A stretch of DNA of 64,000 nt from Vampirovibrio sp. (GCA_024998755.1 JACEUU010000003.1:930001-994000); one strand, 5' to 3'; counted from the first letter of the stretch, positions 7,319 through 16,422 are shown. Made by a program: numbers and translations. The notes: a model not told the origin generated them from the sequence alone.

Positions 7319-9880
7319 ATGATGTTTTTTAATAAAAAGAAACCAGAACAACCCATTAATGCTTCAGCTGAAACAGATTTGTTTACTGACGATTTTAATG
7401 AAGAAGACTCTCCTTCAACGGCCGTGGCTACTTCCAAGCCGGTGGTAAAAGCTTCGGGTTCGGTTAGTGGTGGGTTTCAATTCCCAACGCTTTCACCTAG
7501 TGCAGTTACTAGTAAAATACAAAGTCAGCAACACGGTGCTTTCTCCTCTCAATCTTCAGTATTGCCAAATGAAGACGATGCACCAATCTCTGTAGAAGCC
7601 ATATCGAATCAAGTACAGTCTATTGCTAGTGATGTTGCCGTAGAACCTTTACCTGAAGTGGTTAGCCAGCCTTTGGCTGAAGCCGTTGTTCTTGAAACGC
7701 CACTTCCTGCAGTCCAAGAATCTGCACCAGTAGTGGTAGTAACAACGTTTGCTCCAGTAGTACCGCCAGAGCCTATAGAACTAGAACCACTTGTACCTCC
7801 AGTGTCATCATCGCCCTCTGTGGCAGTAGATGATTTTGATATGTCGTTAGATCTTTCCTCGTTTGCCGAAGAAACGGCTAGCCTATCGGAAAATTTTCCT
7901 GATTTTTCGTTAGATGTACCATACTTGCCTGAACCTGAAGAATTGAGCTCATCTTTACCGCCACAAGCAATTGCATCTCCTATTCAAATTAGTGCCCATG
8001 AAATTGGTTCGATGGTACTCGATCCACTGGAAGATACGGCTGACCAAATTTCGCTACAAACCCGTCATGCGGTTGCAGGCACTGAAGCTTACACCCAAAC
8101 TCAATTTTCACCGATAGATTCTTCTATTGATTTAACCGGTTTGGCTGTTGAAGATAGCTATAGCACCATGGCTGAAGCGAATGCGTTGAATCAAGACTGG
8201 GTTTTGCAAGATATTGCCGTTGCCGAAGAGCAAGTTGCATTAAATGCCCCCCAACAACCTACTTTAACAGGCTTTGCTTCTGTTGCAGAAGGTGCTAGTT
8301 TGGAAACTATGGATGTTAGCCAATTTGAAGCATATGAAACAGGCTTGGATTTTGGTATGGATTTTCAAGAAAATGCACAAGTAGCTACTGCCAACCTTAG
8401 TATTGAACCTACTGCTATAACCGAAACCACTTGGTCTGTAAAGCCTGAAGCAGACTTCACGTTGGTTGAACAGAGCGTAACACAGCCTACTGGTATTTCG
8501 GTCAATGATAATTTAATGGTTCTTGATGACGCCTTTGATTTTGCAGACGTAGTCCCTATTCAAGAACTTAGTTTAATAAATGGAAATGTAACACGGACGG
8601 GTGAGCCAATTGCACAAAGTGCTACTGCGCTTCAAGAATCTTATCAAATTAATGAGTATGATGAAGTGGTGGTAGATTTTGATTCTGGCACGTTGGCACT
8701 GGATGCTACTTCGGCCCCAGATGTATTGCTATCTAGTATTGGTACGGTAGCTAATGAACCGGTTCAATCTGCTCATACGCTAGTGAATGGTGTGAATGAG
8801 TATGATGAAGTGGTGGTAGATTTTGATTCTGGCACGTTGGCACTGGATGCTACTTCGGCCCCAGATGTATTGCTATCTAGTATTGGTACGGTAGCTAATG
8901 AACCGGTTCAATCTGCTCATACGCTAGTGAATGGTGTGAATGAGTATGATGAAGTGGTGGTAGATTTTGATTCTGGCACGTTGGCACTGGATGCTACTTC
9001 AGCCCCAGATGTATTGCTATCTAGTATTGGTACGGTAGCTAATGAACCGGTTCAATCTGCTCATACGCTAGTGAATGGTGTGAATGAGTATGATGAAGTG
9101 GTGGTAGATTTTGATTCTGGCACGTTGGCACTGGATGCTACTTCGGCCCCAGATGTATTGCTATCTAGTATTGGTACGGTAGCTAATGAACCGGTTCAAT
9201 CTGCTCATACGCTAGTGAATGGTGTGAATGAGTATGATGAAGTGGTGGTAGATTTTGATTCTGGCACGTTGGCACTGGATGCTACTTCAGCCCCAGATGT
9301 ATTGCTATCTAGTATTGGTACGGTAGCTAATGAACCGGTTCAATCTGCCCAACAAGAAATTGAAAATGAGACGACCGTAGCCAACCTGGAAGAGGAAGTC
9401 TCTACGGAAGAGGCTTTATCAACTACTAGCTCTGCTGCTGCAGATGGTATGATTTCATTGGCAGAAGTGGTTGGTAGTTACCTTGCCCCTGCACTAAAAG
9501 AGCAAGGTAATATTTTAGGGTTATCAGCTGAAAACCAAGTATTACCAGTGGGTGTGGTGTTACCCTTTTATGATTTAGCATTGGAAAAAATTAAAGTAGT
9601 AGCTGCCCTGCCTTTGGAAATAGAAAATAGTGCCTTGTTGTATCTGGAAATAGAGCCCTTCTATGCCTTATTTGGGTTTGTTAATAATCAATTCAAACTT
9701 TTACATACGTTCCAAAAAAATGTATTAACTGAAGTGCCTGATGCTTCTCTGATGTTAGGTTTAAATGCGACTAGCACTACCGAGGGTTCCATTTATAAGC
9801 TAACCATTGGTTTATGGGAAGCGTTGGTAACAGTAACGCCTGAGCAGGTGAATTTAGTGAAAATAGTCAATCACGCCTAA
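7319..9880 (+). CDS. Acidic low-complexity protein with five perfect 48-aa repeats
   Basis: This 853-aa cytoplasmic-looking protein has no signal peptide. Residues 1-440 are acidic and rich in Ser, Pro, Val and Thr, without a clear fold. Residues 445-677 contain five tandem 48-aa units beginning NEYDEVVVDFDSGTLAL. Residues about 700-853 form a compact, probably globular domain of alternating strands (LPFYDLALEKIKVVAALPLE, LLYLEIEPFYALFGFVNN). The protein is strongly acidic, and I do not recognise the C-terminal domain. The repeats differ by single silent changes, so they have expanded or been homogenised very recently. The start is the ATGATG at 7319. A strong terminator follows 21 bp after the stop, so it is a single-gene unit. 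Confidence 0.8.
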   Translation: MMFFNKKKPEQPINASAETDLFTDDFNEEDSPSTAVATSKPVVKASGSVSGGFQFPTLSPSAVTSKIQSQQHGAFSSQSSVLPNEDDAPISVEAISNQVQSIASDVAVEPLPEVVSQPLAEAVVLETPLPAVQESAPVVVVTTFAPVVPPEPIELEPLVPPVSSSPSVAVDDFDMSLDLSSFAEETASLSENFPDFSLDVPYLPEPEELSSSLPPQAIASPIQISAHEIGSMVLDPLEDTADQISLQTRHAVAGTEAYTQTQFSPIDSSIDLTGLAVEDSYSTMAEANALNQDWVLQDIAVAEEQVALNAPQQPTLTGFASVAEGASLETMDVSQFEAYETGLDFGMDFQENAQVATANLSIEPTAITETTWSVKPEADFTLVEQSVTQPTGISVNDNLMVLDDAFDFADVVPIQELSLINGNVTRTGEPIAQSATALQESYQINEYDEVVVDFDSGTLALDATSAPDVLLSSIGTVANEPVQSAHTLVNGVNEYDEVVVDFDSGTLALDATSAPDVLLSSIGTVANEPVQSAHTLVNGVNEYDEVVVDFDSGTLALDATSAPDVLLSSIGTVANEPVQSAHTLVNGVNEYDEVVVDFDSGTLALDATSAPDVLLSSIGTVANEPVQSAHTLVNGVNEYDEVVVDFDSGTLALDATSAPDVLLSSIGTVANEPVQSAQQEIENETTVANLEEEVSTEEALSTTSSAAADGMISLAEVVGSYLAPALKEQGNILGLSAENQVLPVGVVLPFYDLALEKIKVVAALPLEIENSALLYLEIEPFYALFGFVNNQFKLLHTFQKNVLTEVPDASLMLGLNATSTTEGSIYKLTIGLWEALVTVTPEQVNLVKIVNHA
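8651..9349 (+). repeat. Five tandem 144-bp in-frame repeats
   Basis: Units start at 8651, 8795, 8939, 9083 and 9227; the fifth is truncated to about 123 bp. They are practically identical in DNA. One silent site (TCG versus TCA before GCC) reads G, G, A, G, A along the array, which suggests that a two-unit block was duplicated. The period is a multiple of three, so copy-number change alters protein length but not frame. It lies wholly inside the 853-aa gene. Confidence 0.97.
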
Positions 9881-9901
9881 CTCAAGTTTTCAATCTGCCA
9901 A

Positions 9902-9943
9902 AAAAGACCTTCACGCATAATGCTGAAGGTCTTTTGGGTTTTT
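9902..9943 (+). terminator. Rho-independent terminator
   Basis: A perfect 12-bp stem (AAAAGACCTTCA / TGAAGGTCTTTT) with a 10-nt loop is followed by GGGTTTTT. It lies 21 bp after the stop of the repeat protein gene and separates it from the ATP synthase operon. Confidence 0.88.
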
Positions 9944-9944
9944 A

Positions 9945-9953
9945 TGGTAGAAT
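9945..9953 (+). promoter_or_regulatory. Possible extended -10 promoter of the atp operon
   Basis: TGG followed by TAGAAT forms an extended -10 (TGn plus a 5/6 match). It lies directly after the terminator of the preceding gene and about 50 bp before the first atp operon start. No good -35 is visible, as is usual for this promoter type. Confidence 0.4.
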
Positions 9954-10004
9954 TTAATAGTCTAATGGGTAATTGCATACTGCTAAAGGAAACGAGTTAC
10001 GACG

Positions 10005-10319
10005 ATGCCTCCATCCAATAACGAAAAAACGTCTCAAAGCCTTTCTAAGGGGTGGAGCATTCTGACCCAAATTATCTACCCACCATTTATGGGCTTTGGG
10101 TTAGGTTGGTTTATTGAAAAGAAAGTACCGAGCGGTGGCTTATGGATGTTGGGCTTAATGTTGCTATTTTTTGTGGCAGGGCTTTATGGCATTATCAAAA
10201 GTTATTTGTTTGAATTGGCTGAGGAAGCTAGCTTAGCAACCCAATTAGCAAAACAGAAAACCGCTGAAGGAATAACTGCTACCCTTCAAATTGAGGAAGT
10301 AAAGCATGAAACTAACTAA
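10005..10319 (+). CDS. AtpZ/AtpI-like ATP synthase accessory protein
   Basis: This 104-aa protein has two membrane helices (about residues 22-42 and 47-67) separated by a short turn, with charged ends. The segment YPPFMGFGLGWFIEKK, a glycine-rich first helix ending in a basic turn, is typical of the AtpZ/AtpI family that helps assemble the c-ring and may carry Mg2+ or Ca2+. It opens the ATP synthase operon and overlaps the next gene by 14 bp, implying translational coupling. Assignment rests on position, size and helix pattern. Confidence 0.72.
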   Translation: MPPSNNEKTSQSLSKGWSILTQIIYPPFMGFGLGWFIEKKVPSGGLWMLGLMLLFFVAGLYGIIKSYLFELAEEASLATQLAKQKTAEGITATLQIEEVKHETN

Positions 10320-10737
10320 CTCAATAGACTCTTTCATTTACAAAAAATGGCAACGCAGTTTGTGGGCTAGCTTACTGGTGTGGTGGTGTTTGGGCACACT
10401 GGCCTTAGTGCTTTTAAAACAAACTTATCAGTTTGAATGGGCTTTGGGGTGTTTTTTAGGTGGTTTACAGGCGGGTTCATTGCATTGGGTGGCTAAACAA
10501 TTAAAAAACAAATTACAGGCTGGGCTTACTACGGACAAAGTATTTATTGGTAAGCTATTAGTATTAAGTTTTGTAAAAGTTACAGTTGTCGCCTTTTGTA
10601 TTGTTGCTTTTGGCGGGGGTGTTGCATTAAAATCACTGGTTGTCATGCTAGGTTTTTTAGGATACAATTTTTGCATAGTTGTTGTTAGTGCGTTTTACTT
10701 CAACCTTGGTAGCCCTAAAAAAACCCTTGGCTACTGA
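10306..10737 (+). CDS. atpI: AtpI-like (ATP synthase protein I) membrane protein
   Basis: This 143-aa protein has four predicted membrane helices (about residues 18-38, 42-62, 82-105 and 108-130), the plan of ATP synthase subunit I. In cyanobacteria a protein of this type stands first in the atp operon, before subunit a. It probably assists c-ring assembly. Its start overlaps the preceding gene by 14 bp. About 100 bp of AT-rich sequence separates it from subunit a. The family is poorly conserved in sequence, so topology and context carry the call. Confidence 0.7.
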   Translation: MKLTNSIDSFIYKKWQRSLWASLLVWWCLGTLALVLLKQTYQFEWALGCFLGGLQAGSLHWVAKQLKNKLQAGLTTDKVFIGKLLVLSFVKVTVVAFCIVAFGGGVALKSLVVMLGFLGYNFCIVVVSAFYFNLGSPKKTLGY

Positions 10738-10839
10738 CCTCAATAGCTTTACTTTAGTTGTTTTGCGAATTAACTGAAGTAGTATTGGCGGGTTGTTTGT
10801 TCATTCGGCTATTTTAAAGTGTAAAGGTTTCTTTTCTTT

Positions 10840-11646
10840 ATGTCAGAATCTCATTTTTGGGAAAGTACCCTGTTTGGTTTGCCCATTCACGTTAACACGT
10901 TAATTATGGTTTTTGCTTCAATGGGTGTGTTGTTGCTGGGGGCTAAATGGCTTACGGCCTCTTTGAAATTAGTGCCTTCTCGTAAGCAAATGGTGGCTGA
11001 AAGTATTTACTGTGTTTGCAGAAGCATTACCTATGCTACGGCAGAAGAACGGGGCGATAAGTTTCTACATTACATTGGTGGGTTGTTCTTGTTTATTTTA
11101 ACTTGCAATTTAATGGGACAATTGCCCTTGAAGTTAATTTTGTTGCCCCAAGGTGAACTGATTGCTGCCACCGGCGATTTAAACGTGCCTGCGGCTTTGG
11201 CTTTATGTACGCTGGTTATGTACTTCTTCTTTGGGTTGAAGCAAAAGGGGTTTAAATATTTTTCCCACTATTTATCTCCTTTGCCCATAATGGTTAAAGG
11301 GCAACCGTTGATTGGTCAAATTGCCTTTATTGCCTTCTTTTGGCCGTTTATCTTCTTGAATATTTTAGAAGATTTCACACGGCCAGGCTCATTAATGATT
11401 CGGTTGTTTCTTAATATTTTGGTTGGTGAAATTCTTTCCGGTATCGCTATGACGGTTGCACCTTTAGGGTTACCTATTGCGGTTATTTTATTGGAATTGC
11501 TTGTAGCCTTTATTCAGGCTTATGTTTTTGCGATACTGAGTTCAGTTTATATTTCACTAATGAGTGAAGATCATGATGATCATGATGAAGATCATAGCCA
11601 TTCAGCTTTGGCTCATCATGAAGGAACTCCAACATTGGCAAGTTAA
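10840..11646 (+). CDS. atpB: ATP synthase F0 subunit a
   Basis: Subunit a forms the two proton half-channels beside the c-ring. This 268-aa protein shows five to six membrane helices. The key arginine sits in SLMIRLFLNILVGEIL (about residue 188), matching the invariant Arg of the family, and a second conserved helix near the C-terminus (LLELLVAFIQAYVFAILSSVYI) carries the usual Glu and Gln. The C-terminus is unusual: a His/Asp-rich tail (DHDDHDEDHSHS) that could bind metal ions and is not part of the standard fold. It is followed by 106 bp and then subunit c. Confidence 0.95.
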   Translation: MSESHFWESTLFGLPIHVNTLIMVFASMGVLLLGAKWLTASLKLVPSRKQMVAESIYCVCRSITYATAEERGDKFLHYIGGLFLFILTCNLMGQLPLKLILLPQGELIAATGDLNVPAALALCTLVMYFFFGLKQKGFKYFSHYLSPLPIMVKGQPLIGQIAFIAFFWPFIFLNILEDFTRPGSLMIRLFLNILVGEILSGIAMTVAPLGLPIAVILLELLVAFIQAYVFAILSSVYISLMSEDHDDHDEDHSHSALAHHEGTPTLAS

Positions 11647-11752
11647 ACAGCTCGTGTTTATCTTTTAATTGGATTGTTTGTTGTTATTGTTTGTGTTAAT
11701 TTAAAAAAGTTCTTATTTGTTAAAAGAACGTAGTAAAAGGAGATAGTTCAAT

Positions 11753-11989
11753 ATGGAATCAGTAGTAGCATTAAGTTACGGAGCCCCATTAGTAGTTGGT
11801 TTGGCCACTATAGGCCCTGGTATTGGTTTGGGTTTAATGGCGGCCGCATTCTTTAACAGTACCGCTCGTCAGCCTGAAATTCAAGGTAAGTTATTTGTTC
11901 CTTTTATTATTACCCTAGGTGCTATAGAATTATTGGGCTTGCTTGGTTTTGCAACCTTCTTCCTAATTTCATTAAAAGCAACTGCTTAA
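11753..11989 (+). CDS. atpE: ATP synthase F0 subunit c
   Basis: The c subunit forms the rotor ring. This 78-aa hairpin protein has helix 1 with the GxGxGxG motif (GPGIGLGLMA, residues 21-30), the polar loop ARQPE (38-42) and helix 2 with the essential carboxylate Glu59 in GAIELLG. The residue that is Gln in Na+-binding rings is Leu here (GIGLG), and no Ser/Thr follows the Glu, so a proton ring is more likely than a sodium ring. A clear Shine-Dalgarno (AAAGGAGA) lies upstream. A strong RNA hairpin follows in the gap before b'. Confidence 0.96.
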   Translation: MESVVALSYGAPLVVGLATIGPGIGLGLMAAAFFNSTARQPEIQGKLFVPFIITLGAIELLGLLGFATFFLISLKATA

Positions 11990-12015
11990 GGCCCTTTTTT
12001 GCCAACGGCACGCCG

Positions 12016-12050
12016 TAGTAAGAAGGCGTTTTTTATACGCCTTCTTACTA
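12016..12050 (+). promoter_or_regulatory. Intercistronic hairpin between atpE and b' gene
   Basis: A perfect 13-bp inverted repeat (TAGTAAGAAGGCG / CGCCTTCTTACTA) encloses a 9-nt loop (TTTTTTATA). No T-run follows, so it is not a standard terminator. It sits just after the c subunit gene, whose product is needed in many copies, so an mRNA stabiliser or processing site that raises atpE yield is plausible. Confidence 0.7.
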
Positions 12051-12117
12051 AGCCAGCGGTTCTTTTCTATATCTGCCCTCAATTACCAAATTTTTAATAC
12101 AAAGTAGCCTTTTGACT

Positions 12118-12573
12118 ATGATTTCGATAGATTTCACACTTCTTTTAGTGTTTCTTGCCTTTCTTGTTTTTGTACAACTGTTTAAGCGTGCTTTTTTTGA
12201 TAAAATAGCTGCGTTGCAGGCTGAAAGATTATTAGCCGTTCAGCAAGCACAAGAAGGAGCAGATAGTGCTGTTGCACGTTGTTTGGAACTGGAAACAACC
12301 TATGAAGCTACATTGCAAGAAGCCCATAGGCAGGCAAAGTTAACGGTTGGCCAAGCCAAGCAAAAAGCAAAAAAACAGTTTGAATCTACGATTTCATCAA
12401 CACGCCAATCTCTTGAATCTGAACTTTTAATCCATGTTTCGGCACTACAAGCCAACAAACGCGTTTTGTTAGAAGACTTATTGGTTGAAAAGGAACAGTT
12501 TTTACCGTTGTTGGAACAACAATTGGTGCCTTCGTCATCTTATTCTCAACAACAAGGAGCTAGTTCGGTTTAA
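12118..12573 (+). CDS. ATP synthase F0 subunit b' (first of two b-type genes)
   Basis: This protein of about 151 aa has one N-terminal membrane helix (about residues 5-25) and a long charged, Ala/Gln-rich coiled coil (RAFFDKIAALQAERLLAVQQAQEG...) that forms half of the peripheral stalk. A separate b' gene is typical of cyanobacteria, plastids and a few photosynthetic bacteria, and here it takes the cyanobacterial position between c and b. ATG 12118 is taken as start; TTG 12112 is two codons upstream. The stop overlaps the ATG of the b gene by one base (TAATG), so the two are coupled. Confidence 0.87.
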   Translation: MISIDFTLLLVFLAFLVFVQLFKRAFFDKIAALQAERLLAVQQAQEGADSAVARCLELETTYEATLQEAHRQAKLTVGQAKQKAKKQFESTISSTRQSLESELLIHVSALQANKRVLLEDLLVEKEQFLPLLEQQLVPSSSYSQQQGASSV

Positions 12574-13172
12574 TGGCTCAGTTTACTTTACTTGCAACAG
12601 TGCTTCCGTTGCTTAACCCAGAAGCCCATGGCGTTGCTCATCACACGTTAACATTTGCAGAATATATTTTACAATCTAACGTTATTAACGTGTTAGTTGT
12701 GGCTACAGGGTTGGGTTTTATCCTTAGCAAACTCAATATCCCTGCCAAGTTAGATGGTGCCACTCAAAAGTTAATTCAACCCTTGCAGGATGCTCAGGCG
12801 TTCCGTAATAAAACGGAATCAAATTTGTCTCAACTTACCTTGAAGTTTCAGACCTTAGAGCAAACTAAATCTCATATTCTACAAACTGCTGAAGAAACGG
12901 CACAAGGTATTCATGCTCAATTGCAAGATAAAATTGACCATGCTGTTCATGGTTTAAGCTTATCGTATGATTCCAAAAAACAACGGGAATCTGCCTTGCT
13001 TCAATCCATTATTTTGAATGAAGTGGTGAATCAATTATTTGATGAAGTAGAATCTACCTTGCCACCATTGAAAGAATGTCATGAAAAGCTGATTCAGTTG
13101 TTAATTGCTGAATTGAAAGATGAACCTAAATCTGAGACGCCTTGGCCTCAGTTAGACCCTACTACTGCTTAA
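12573..13172 (+). CDS. atpF: ATP synthase F0 subunit b
   Basis: This 199-aa peripheral stalk subunit has a membrane helix at about residues 34-52 (NVINVLVVATGLGFILSKLNI), preceded by about 30 residues, as in cyanobacterial b subunits, which carry an N-terminal extension. A long helical domain follows. It should pair with b' as a heterodimer and bind delta at its C-terminus, which here has a Glu/Pro-rich tail. The start overlaps the b' stop. Confidence 0.88.
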   Translation: MAQFTLLATVLPLLNPEAHGVAHHTLTFAEYILQSNVINVLVVATGLGFILSKLNIPAKLDGATQKLIQPLQDAQAFRNKTESNLSQLTLKFQTLEQTKSHILQTAEETAQGIHAQLQDKIDHAVHGLSLSYDSKKQRESALLQSIILNEVVNQLFDEVESTLPPLKECHEKLIQLLIAELKDEPKSETPWPQLDPTTA

Positions 13173-13233
13173 TTTGAATTTTTTTTCAGATATATACGGA
13201 CCCTCTTTTTATAATCACGGAATTCCCTCCACC

Positions 13234-13803
13234 ATGATGATGTCATCTTCCACTGCTAATACCACTTTTTCTGCTGTGGCAAAACAATATGCTAATACAT
13301 TGTATGAGCTAGCAACAGAACAAGGTAGCTTAAAAACCCTGATGGTGTTAGTCCCTATTTTGTCTCAAGTCATTGAGAAAACACCTGAACTTCATGCGTA
13401 TTTAGCCAATCAAACCCTGACGGCTGAAAAACGAGCGGCTATGTTATTTGACTTACTGCCTTCAGACTCACCGCCTCTGTTAGCGTATTTCTTAACCTTG
13501 GTAATTGAAAATCATCGGCAAGACGACCTATTAGAGATACTGCATTGCTTTAATGCAAAAGCTAATGAATTGGCGGGTATCGGCTTAATTGAAATCACCA
13601 CCGCCTTTGCATTGACCAACGCTTTACGTGAATCTTTGGGCGAGGCTTTAAGAATCCGTTTTTCGTTAAAAGGTCTTAACGTTACAGAAACTATAGACCC
13701 TAGCCTGAAGGCCGGATTGGTTTTAACCTATAATGGTCAGCGTTTAGACGCTACTTTGCAAACAAGAATGGCTCAATTAAAACACTCCCTACAGCAAATT
13801 TAA
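13234..13803 (+). CDS. atpH: ATP synthase F1 subunit delta
   Basis: Delta joins the peripheral stalk to the alpha/beta crown. The N-terminal domain begins AVAKQYANTLYELATEQGSL, the usual family opening (A.RYA.AL...A...G), and the C-terminal part carries the conserved IDPSLKAGLVLTYNGQRLDATL, matching the family's G-G-..-G-D-..-D-S motif. The frame is open upstream to a TTG at 13174, which would add 20 residues. I prefer the three tandem ATGs at 13234 because they place the conserved core near the start. The 3' neighbour atpA begins after 42 bp. Confidence 0.9.
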   Translation: MMMSSSTANTTFSAVAKQYANTLYELATEQGSLKTLMVLVPILSQVIEKTPELHAYLANQTLTAEKRAAMLFDLLPSDSPPLLAYFLTLVIENHRQDDLLEILHCFNAKANELAGIGLIEITTAFALTNALRESLGEALRIRFSLKGLNVTETIDPSLKAGLVLTYNGQRLDATLQTRMAQLKHSLQQI

Positions 13804-13845
13804 TCACACGCTTAGTTAACACCGCTCTAAAAGAAGGAATCCGAT

Positions 13846-15405
13846 ATGTCGGCTTTAAAACCAGAAGAACTCAGTTCTATACTCCGTCAAAAATTAACCC
13901 AGCAAACCTTATCCGTTTCGCTTGACCAAATTGGTAGCGTAATTGAAGTTGGGGATGGTATCGCCCGTGTGCAAGGGCTTCGCAAGGCTATGGCTGGTGA
14001 ATTAGTTGAATTTGAAGATGGGCACGGCACCAAAGGGATGGTACTAAACTTGGAAGAAGACCAAGTGGGTATCGTAATTTTAGACAGCTTTTTACATATT
14101 AAAGAAGGTCAAACCGTTAAGTGTACCGGTACGATTGCTTCTATTCCTGTGGGAGAAGCGATGTTGGGTCGGGTGGTCGACCCGTTAGGTCGTCCATTGG
14201 ATGGTAAAGGCGTTATTGCTACCACTGAAACTCGGCCTGTAGAGAAAAAAGCCCCTGGTATTATTGAACGTAAATCGGTTCATGAACCGATGCAAACGGG
14301 TATTATCTCGATTGATGCGATGATTCCTATTGGTCGTGGTCAACGGGAATTGATTATTGGCGATAGACAAACCGGTAAAACCGCCGTTGCGTTAGACGCT
14401 ATTTTGAACCAACGTGATAGTGATGTTATTTGTATTTACTGTGCCATTGGTCAGAAGAATTCCACGGTTGCTCAAATTGTTAAAACCTTAGAAGAAAACG
14501 AAGCGTTGGGCTATTCTATTGTGGTTGCCGCTACAGCGTCTGAATCTTCTCCGGTTCAATTTCTAGCCCCCTATTCTGCCGTTGCGTTGGGTGAATACTT
14601 TATGGAACAAGGCAAGCACGTTTTGGTTGTTTATGATGATTTATCGAAACACGCCGTTTCTTACAGAGCGATGTCGTTGTTGCTTCGTCGTCCGCCAGGT
14701 AGAGAAGCTTACCCTGGGGATGTATTCTATTTGCACTCTCGGTTATTAGAACGAGCCGCTAAATTAAGTGATGCTAAAGGTGCTGGTAGTTTAACGGCAT
14801 TACCAATTATTGAAACCCAAGCTGGCGACGTTTCTGCTTATGTTCCTACCAACGTTATTTCCATTACAGACGGTCAAATCTTCTTGGATTCTGACTTGTT
14901 TAATAGTGGTATTCGTCCGGCTATTAACGCTGGTATTTCCGTTTCACGTGTTGGTGGTGCGGCTCAAACCAAGGCGGTTAAAGCGGTTGCGGGTCAGTTA
15001 CGTTTGGCTTTAGCTCAATATCGCGAATTAGAAGCTTTCTCTCAATTTGCCAGTGATTTAGATAAAACAACCCAAGACCAATTACGTCGGGGTCAACGCT
15101 TGGTTGAACTACTCAAACAACCTCAGTACGCACCGCTTTCTGTTGCTGAACAGTATACGTTGTTGTTAGCTGCTAACAAAGGTGTGTTTGATCCGTTGGA
15201 ATTGAAAGAGGTACAACCGTTCAAAAATGAGTGGATTGCTTTGTTGAATGCTAAGCATACGGCTTGGGTTAAAACCCTTAATGAAGGTTCAAAACCATCG
15301 GAAGAATTTGCTGCTGAAATTATTGCTGAAATGGTAATGCTTAGAAATGATTTGTTTACCGTGCCTCATGCTGATGATACAACCGATAAGCCGGTAACTG
15401 CTTAA
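13846..15405 (+). CDS. atpA: ATP synthase F1 subunit alpha
   Basis: This is the non-catalytic nucleotide-binding subunit of F1. The 519-aa protein has a beta-barrel N-terminus ([10 protein letters not shown]), the Walker A loop GDRQTGKT near residue 170, the family signature [17 protein letters not shown] (about 363-379) and the alpha C-terminal helical domain. All expected elements are intact. A Shine-Dalgarno (AAGAAGGAAT) precedes ATG. Beta and epsilon are not in this operon, as in cyanobacteria, where they form a separate unit. Confidence 0.97.
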   Translation: MSALKPEELSSILRQKLTQQTLSVSLDQIGSVIEVGDGIARVQGLRKAMAGELVEFEDGHGTKGMVLNLEEDQVGIVILDSFLHIKEGQTVKCTGTIASIPVGEAMLGRVVDPLGRPLDGKGVIATTETRPVEKKAPGIIERKSVHEPMQTGIISIDAMIPIGRGQRELIIGDRQTGKTAVALDAILNQRDSDVICIYCAIGQKNSTVAQIVKTLEENEALGYSIVVAATASESSPVQFLAPYSAVALGEYFMEQGKHVLVVYDDLSKHAVSYRAMSLLLRRPPGREAYPGDVFYLHSRLLERAAKLSDAKGAGSLTALPIIETQAGDVSAYVPTNVISITDGQIFLDSDLFNSGIRPAINAGISVSRVGGAAQTKAVKAVAGQLRLALAQYRELEAFSQFASDLDKTTQDQLRRGQRLVELLKQPQYAPLSVAEQYTLLLAANKGVFDPLELKEVQPFKNEWIALLNAKHTAWVKTLNEGSKPSEEFAAEIIAEMVMLRNDLFTVPHADDTTDKPVTA

Positions 15406-15423
15406 CAGAAGGACGAAATAGCA

Positions 15424-16389
15424 ATGATGGCTAACTTGAAAGATATTCGTCGGCGAATAAAGAGTGTTAAAAGCACACAAAAAATTACACAAGCTATGCG
15501 AATGGTAGCGGCTGCTAAAGTTCGTCGGGCAGAACAACGGATGAAGGGTGCAAAGTCTTTTACCATTCGGTTGCAGCAAATTTTTTCAACCGTTTTAGGG
15601 CAAACAGATTTATCTGAATTTAGCAGTACTTCGGCCTCTTCTACTTTGTCTGTTTTACAACCAAAACGCGCTAATACTAGAAGTGTTGGTTTGTTGATTG
15701 TTTCTTCTGATAGAGGTTTGTGTGGCGGGTATAACACGAATATTTTTCGTCAAGCTTTTGCTACTATTGATAGATTACTGGATGAAGGAAAATCTCCTTA
15801 CTTATTTTTAGTTGGTAATAAAGCCATTGCTACTATGAAGAAACGCTACCCTACTCTACCTGTGGTTGAAACATTAAACCAATTGGGTGTAGACCCTGAT
15901 TACCGTACAATCGATGCTTTTTGTCAGAAGTTAGTTTCAGCTTATGCAGGTAATCAAATTGGGTCTCTTCAAATTATTACGACTCGGTTTAAAAATTTAG
16001 TAACCTATGAAGTTGAAAACAAGCAATTTTTACCGCTTAATATTGAAGCAATTGCCAAGGATGTGGAAATGGCTTTAGGTAAACTGTCTGTTGATACTAA
16101 AATGAGTAGCCAAAAACAATTGTTGCCTGAATTGCTGATTGAGCCTAGCCCTGAAGCGGTTTTAGAAACCTTGTTACCGATGTTTCTGACCCGTGTACTT
16201 TATGGTTATTTGCTTGAAGCGATAGTAAGTGAATTGGCTTCTAGAATGACGGCTATGGCAAATGCAACAGATAACGCTAAGAAGATGATTCATACCTTAA
16301 CGTTGCAATATAACAAAGCACGGCAAGCTGCCATTACCCAAGAAATTATGGAAATTGTGGGTGGTGCTGAAGCGTTGGTTAAGGCGTAG
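15424..16389 (+). CDS. atpG: ATP synthase F1 subunit gamma
   Basis: Gamma is the central shaft turning inside alpha3beta3. The N-terminal coiled-coil helix (LKDIRRRIKSVKSTQKITQA) and the C-terminal helix (NAKKMIHTLTLQYNKARQAA, ending ITQEIMEIVGGAEAL) are the two conserved ends. At 321 aa it is longer than E. coli gamma (about 287); extra residues lie near 55-75 and 200-230. I cannot tell by eye whether the second insert matches the regulatory insert of cyanobacterial gamma. The start is ATGATG at 15424, 18 bp after atpA, with AGAAGGA upstream. It ends the operon, convergent with the regulator gene at 16423. Confidence 0.95.
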   Translation: MMANLKDIRRRIKSVKSTQKITQAMRMVAAAKVRRAEQRMKGAKSFTIRLQQIFSTVLGQTDLSEFSSTSASSTLSVLQPKRANTRSVGLLIVSSDRGLCGGYNTNIFRQAFATIDRLLDEGKSPYLFLVGNKAIATMKKRYPTLPVVETLNQLGVDPDYRTIDAFCQKLVSAYAGNQIGSLQIITTRFKNLVTYEVENKQFLPLNIEAIAKDVEMALGKLSVDTKMSSQKQLLPELLIEPSPEAVLETLLPMFLTRVLYGYLLEAIVSELASRMTAMANATDNAKKMIHTLTLQYNKARQAAITQEIMEIVGGAEALVKA

Positions 16390-16422
16390 AAGCTAAAAGT
16401 TTCTTTTTAATATGCATTAATA

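Noticed and set aside
8651..9349. Regularly spaced repeats, first considered a CRISPR array
   Set aside because: Units are 144 bp without distinct spacers and are read in frame inside a long ORF; they are coding repeats.
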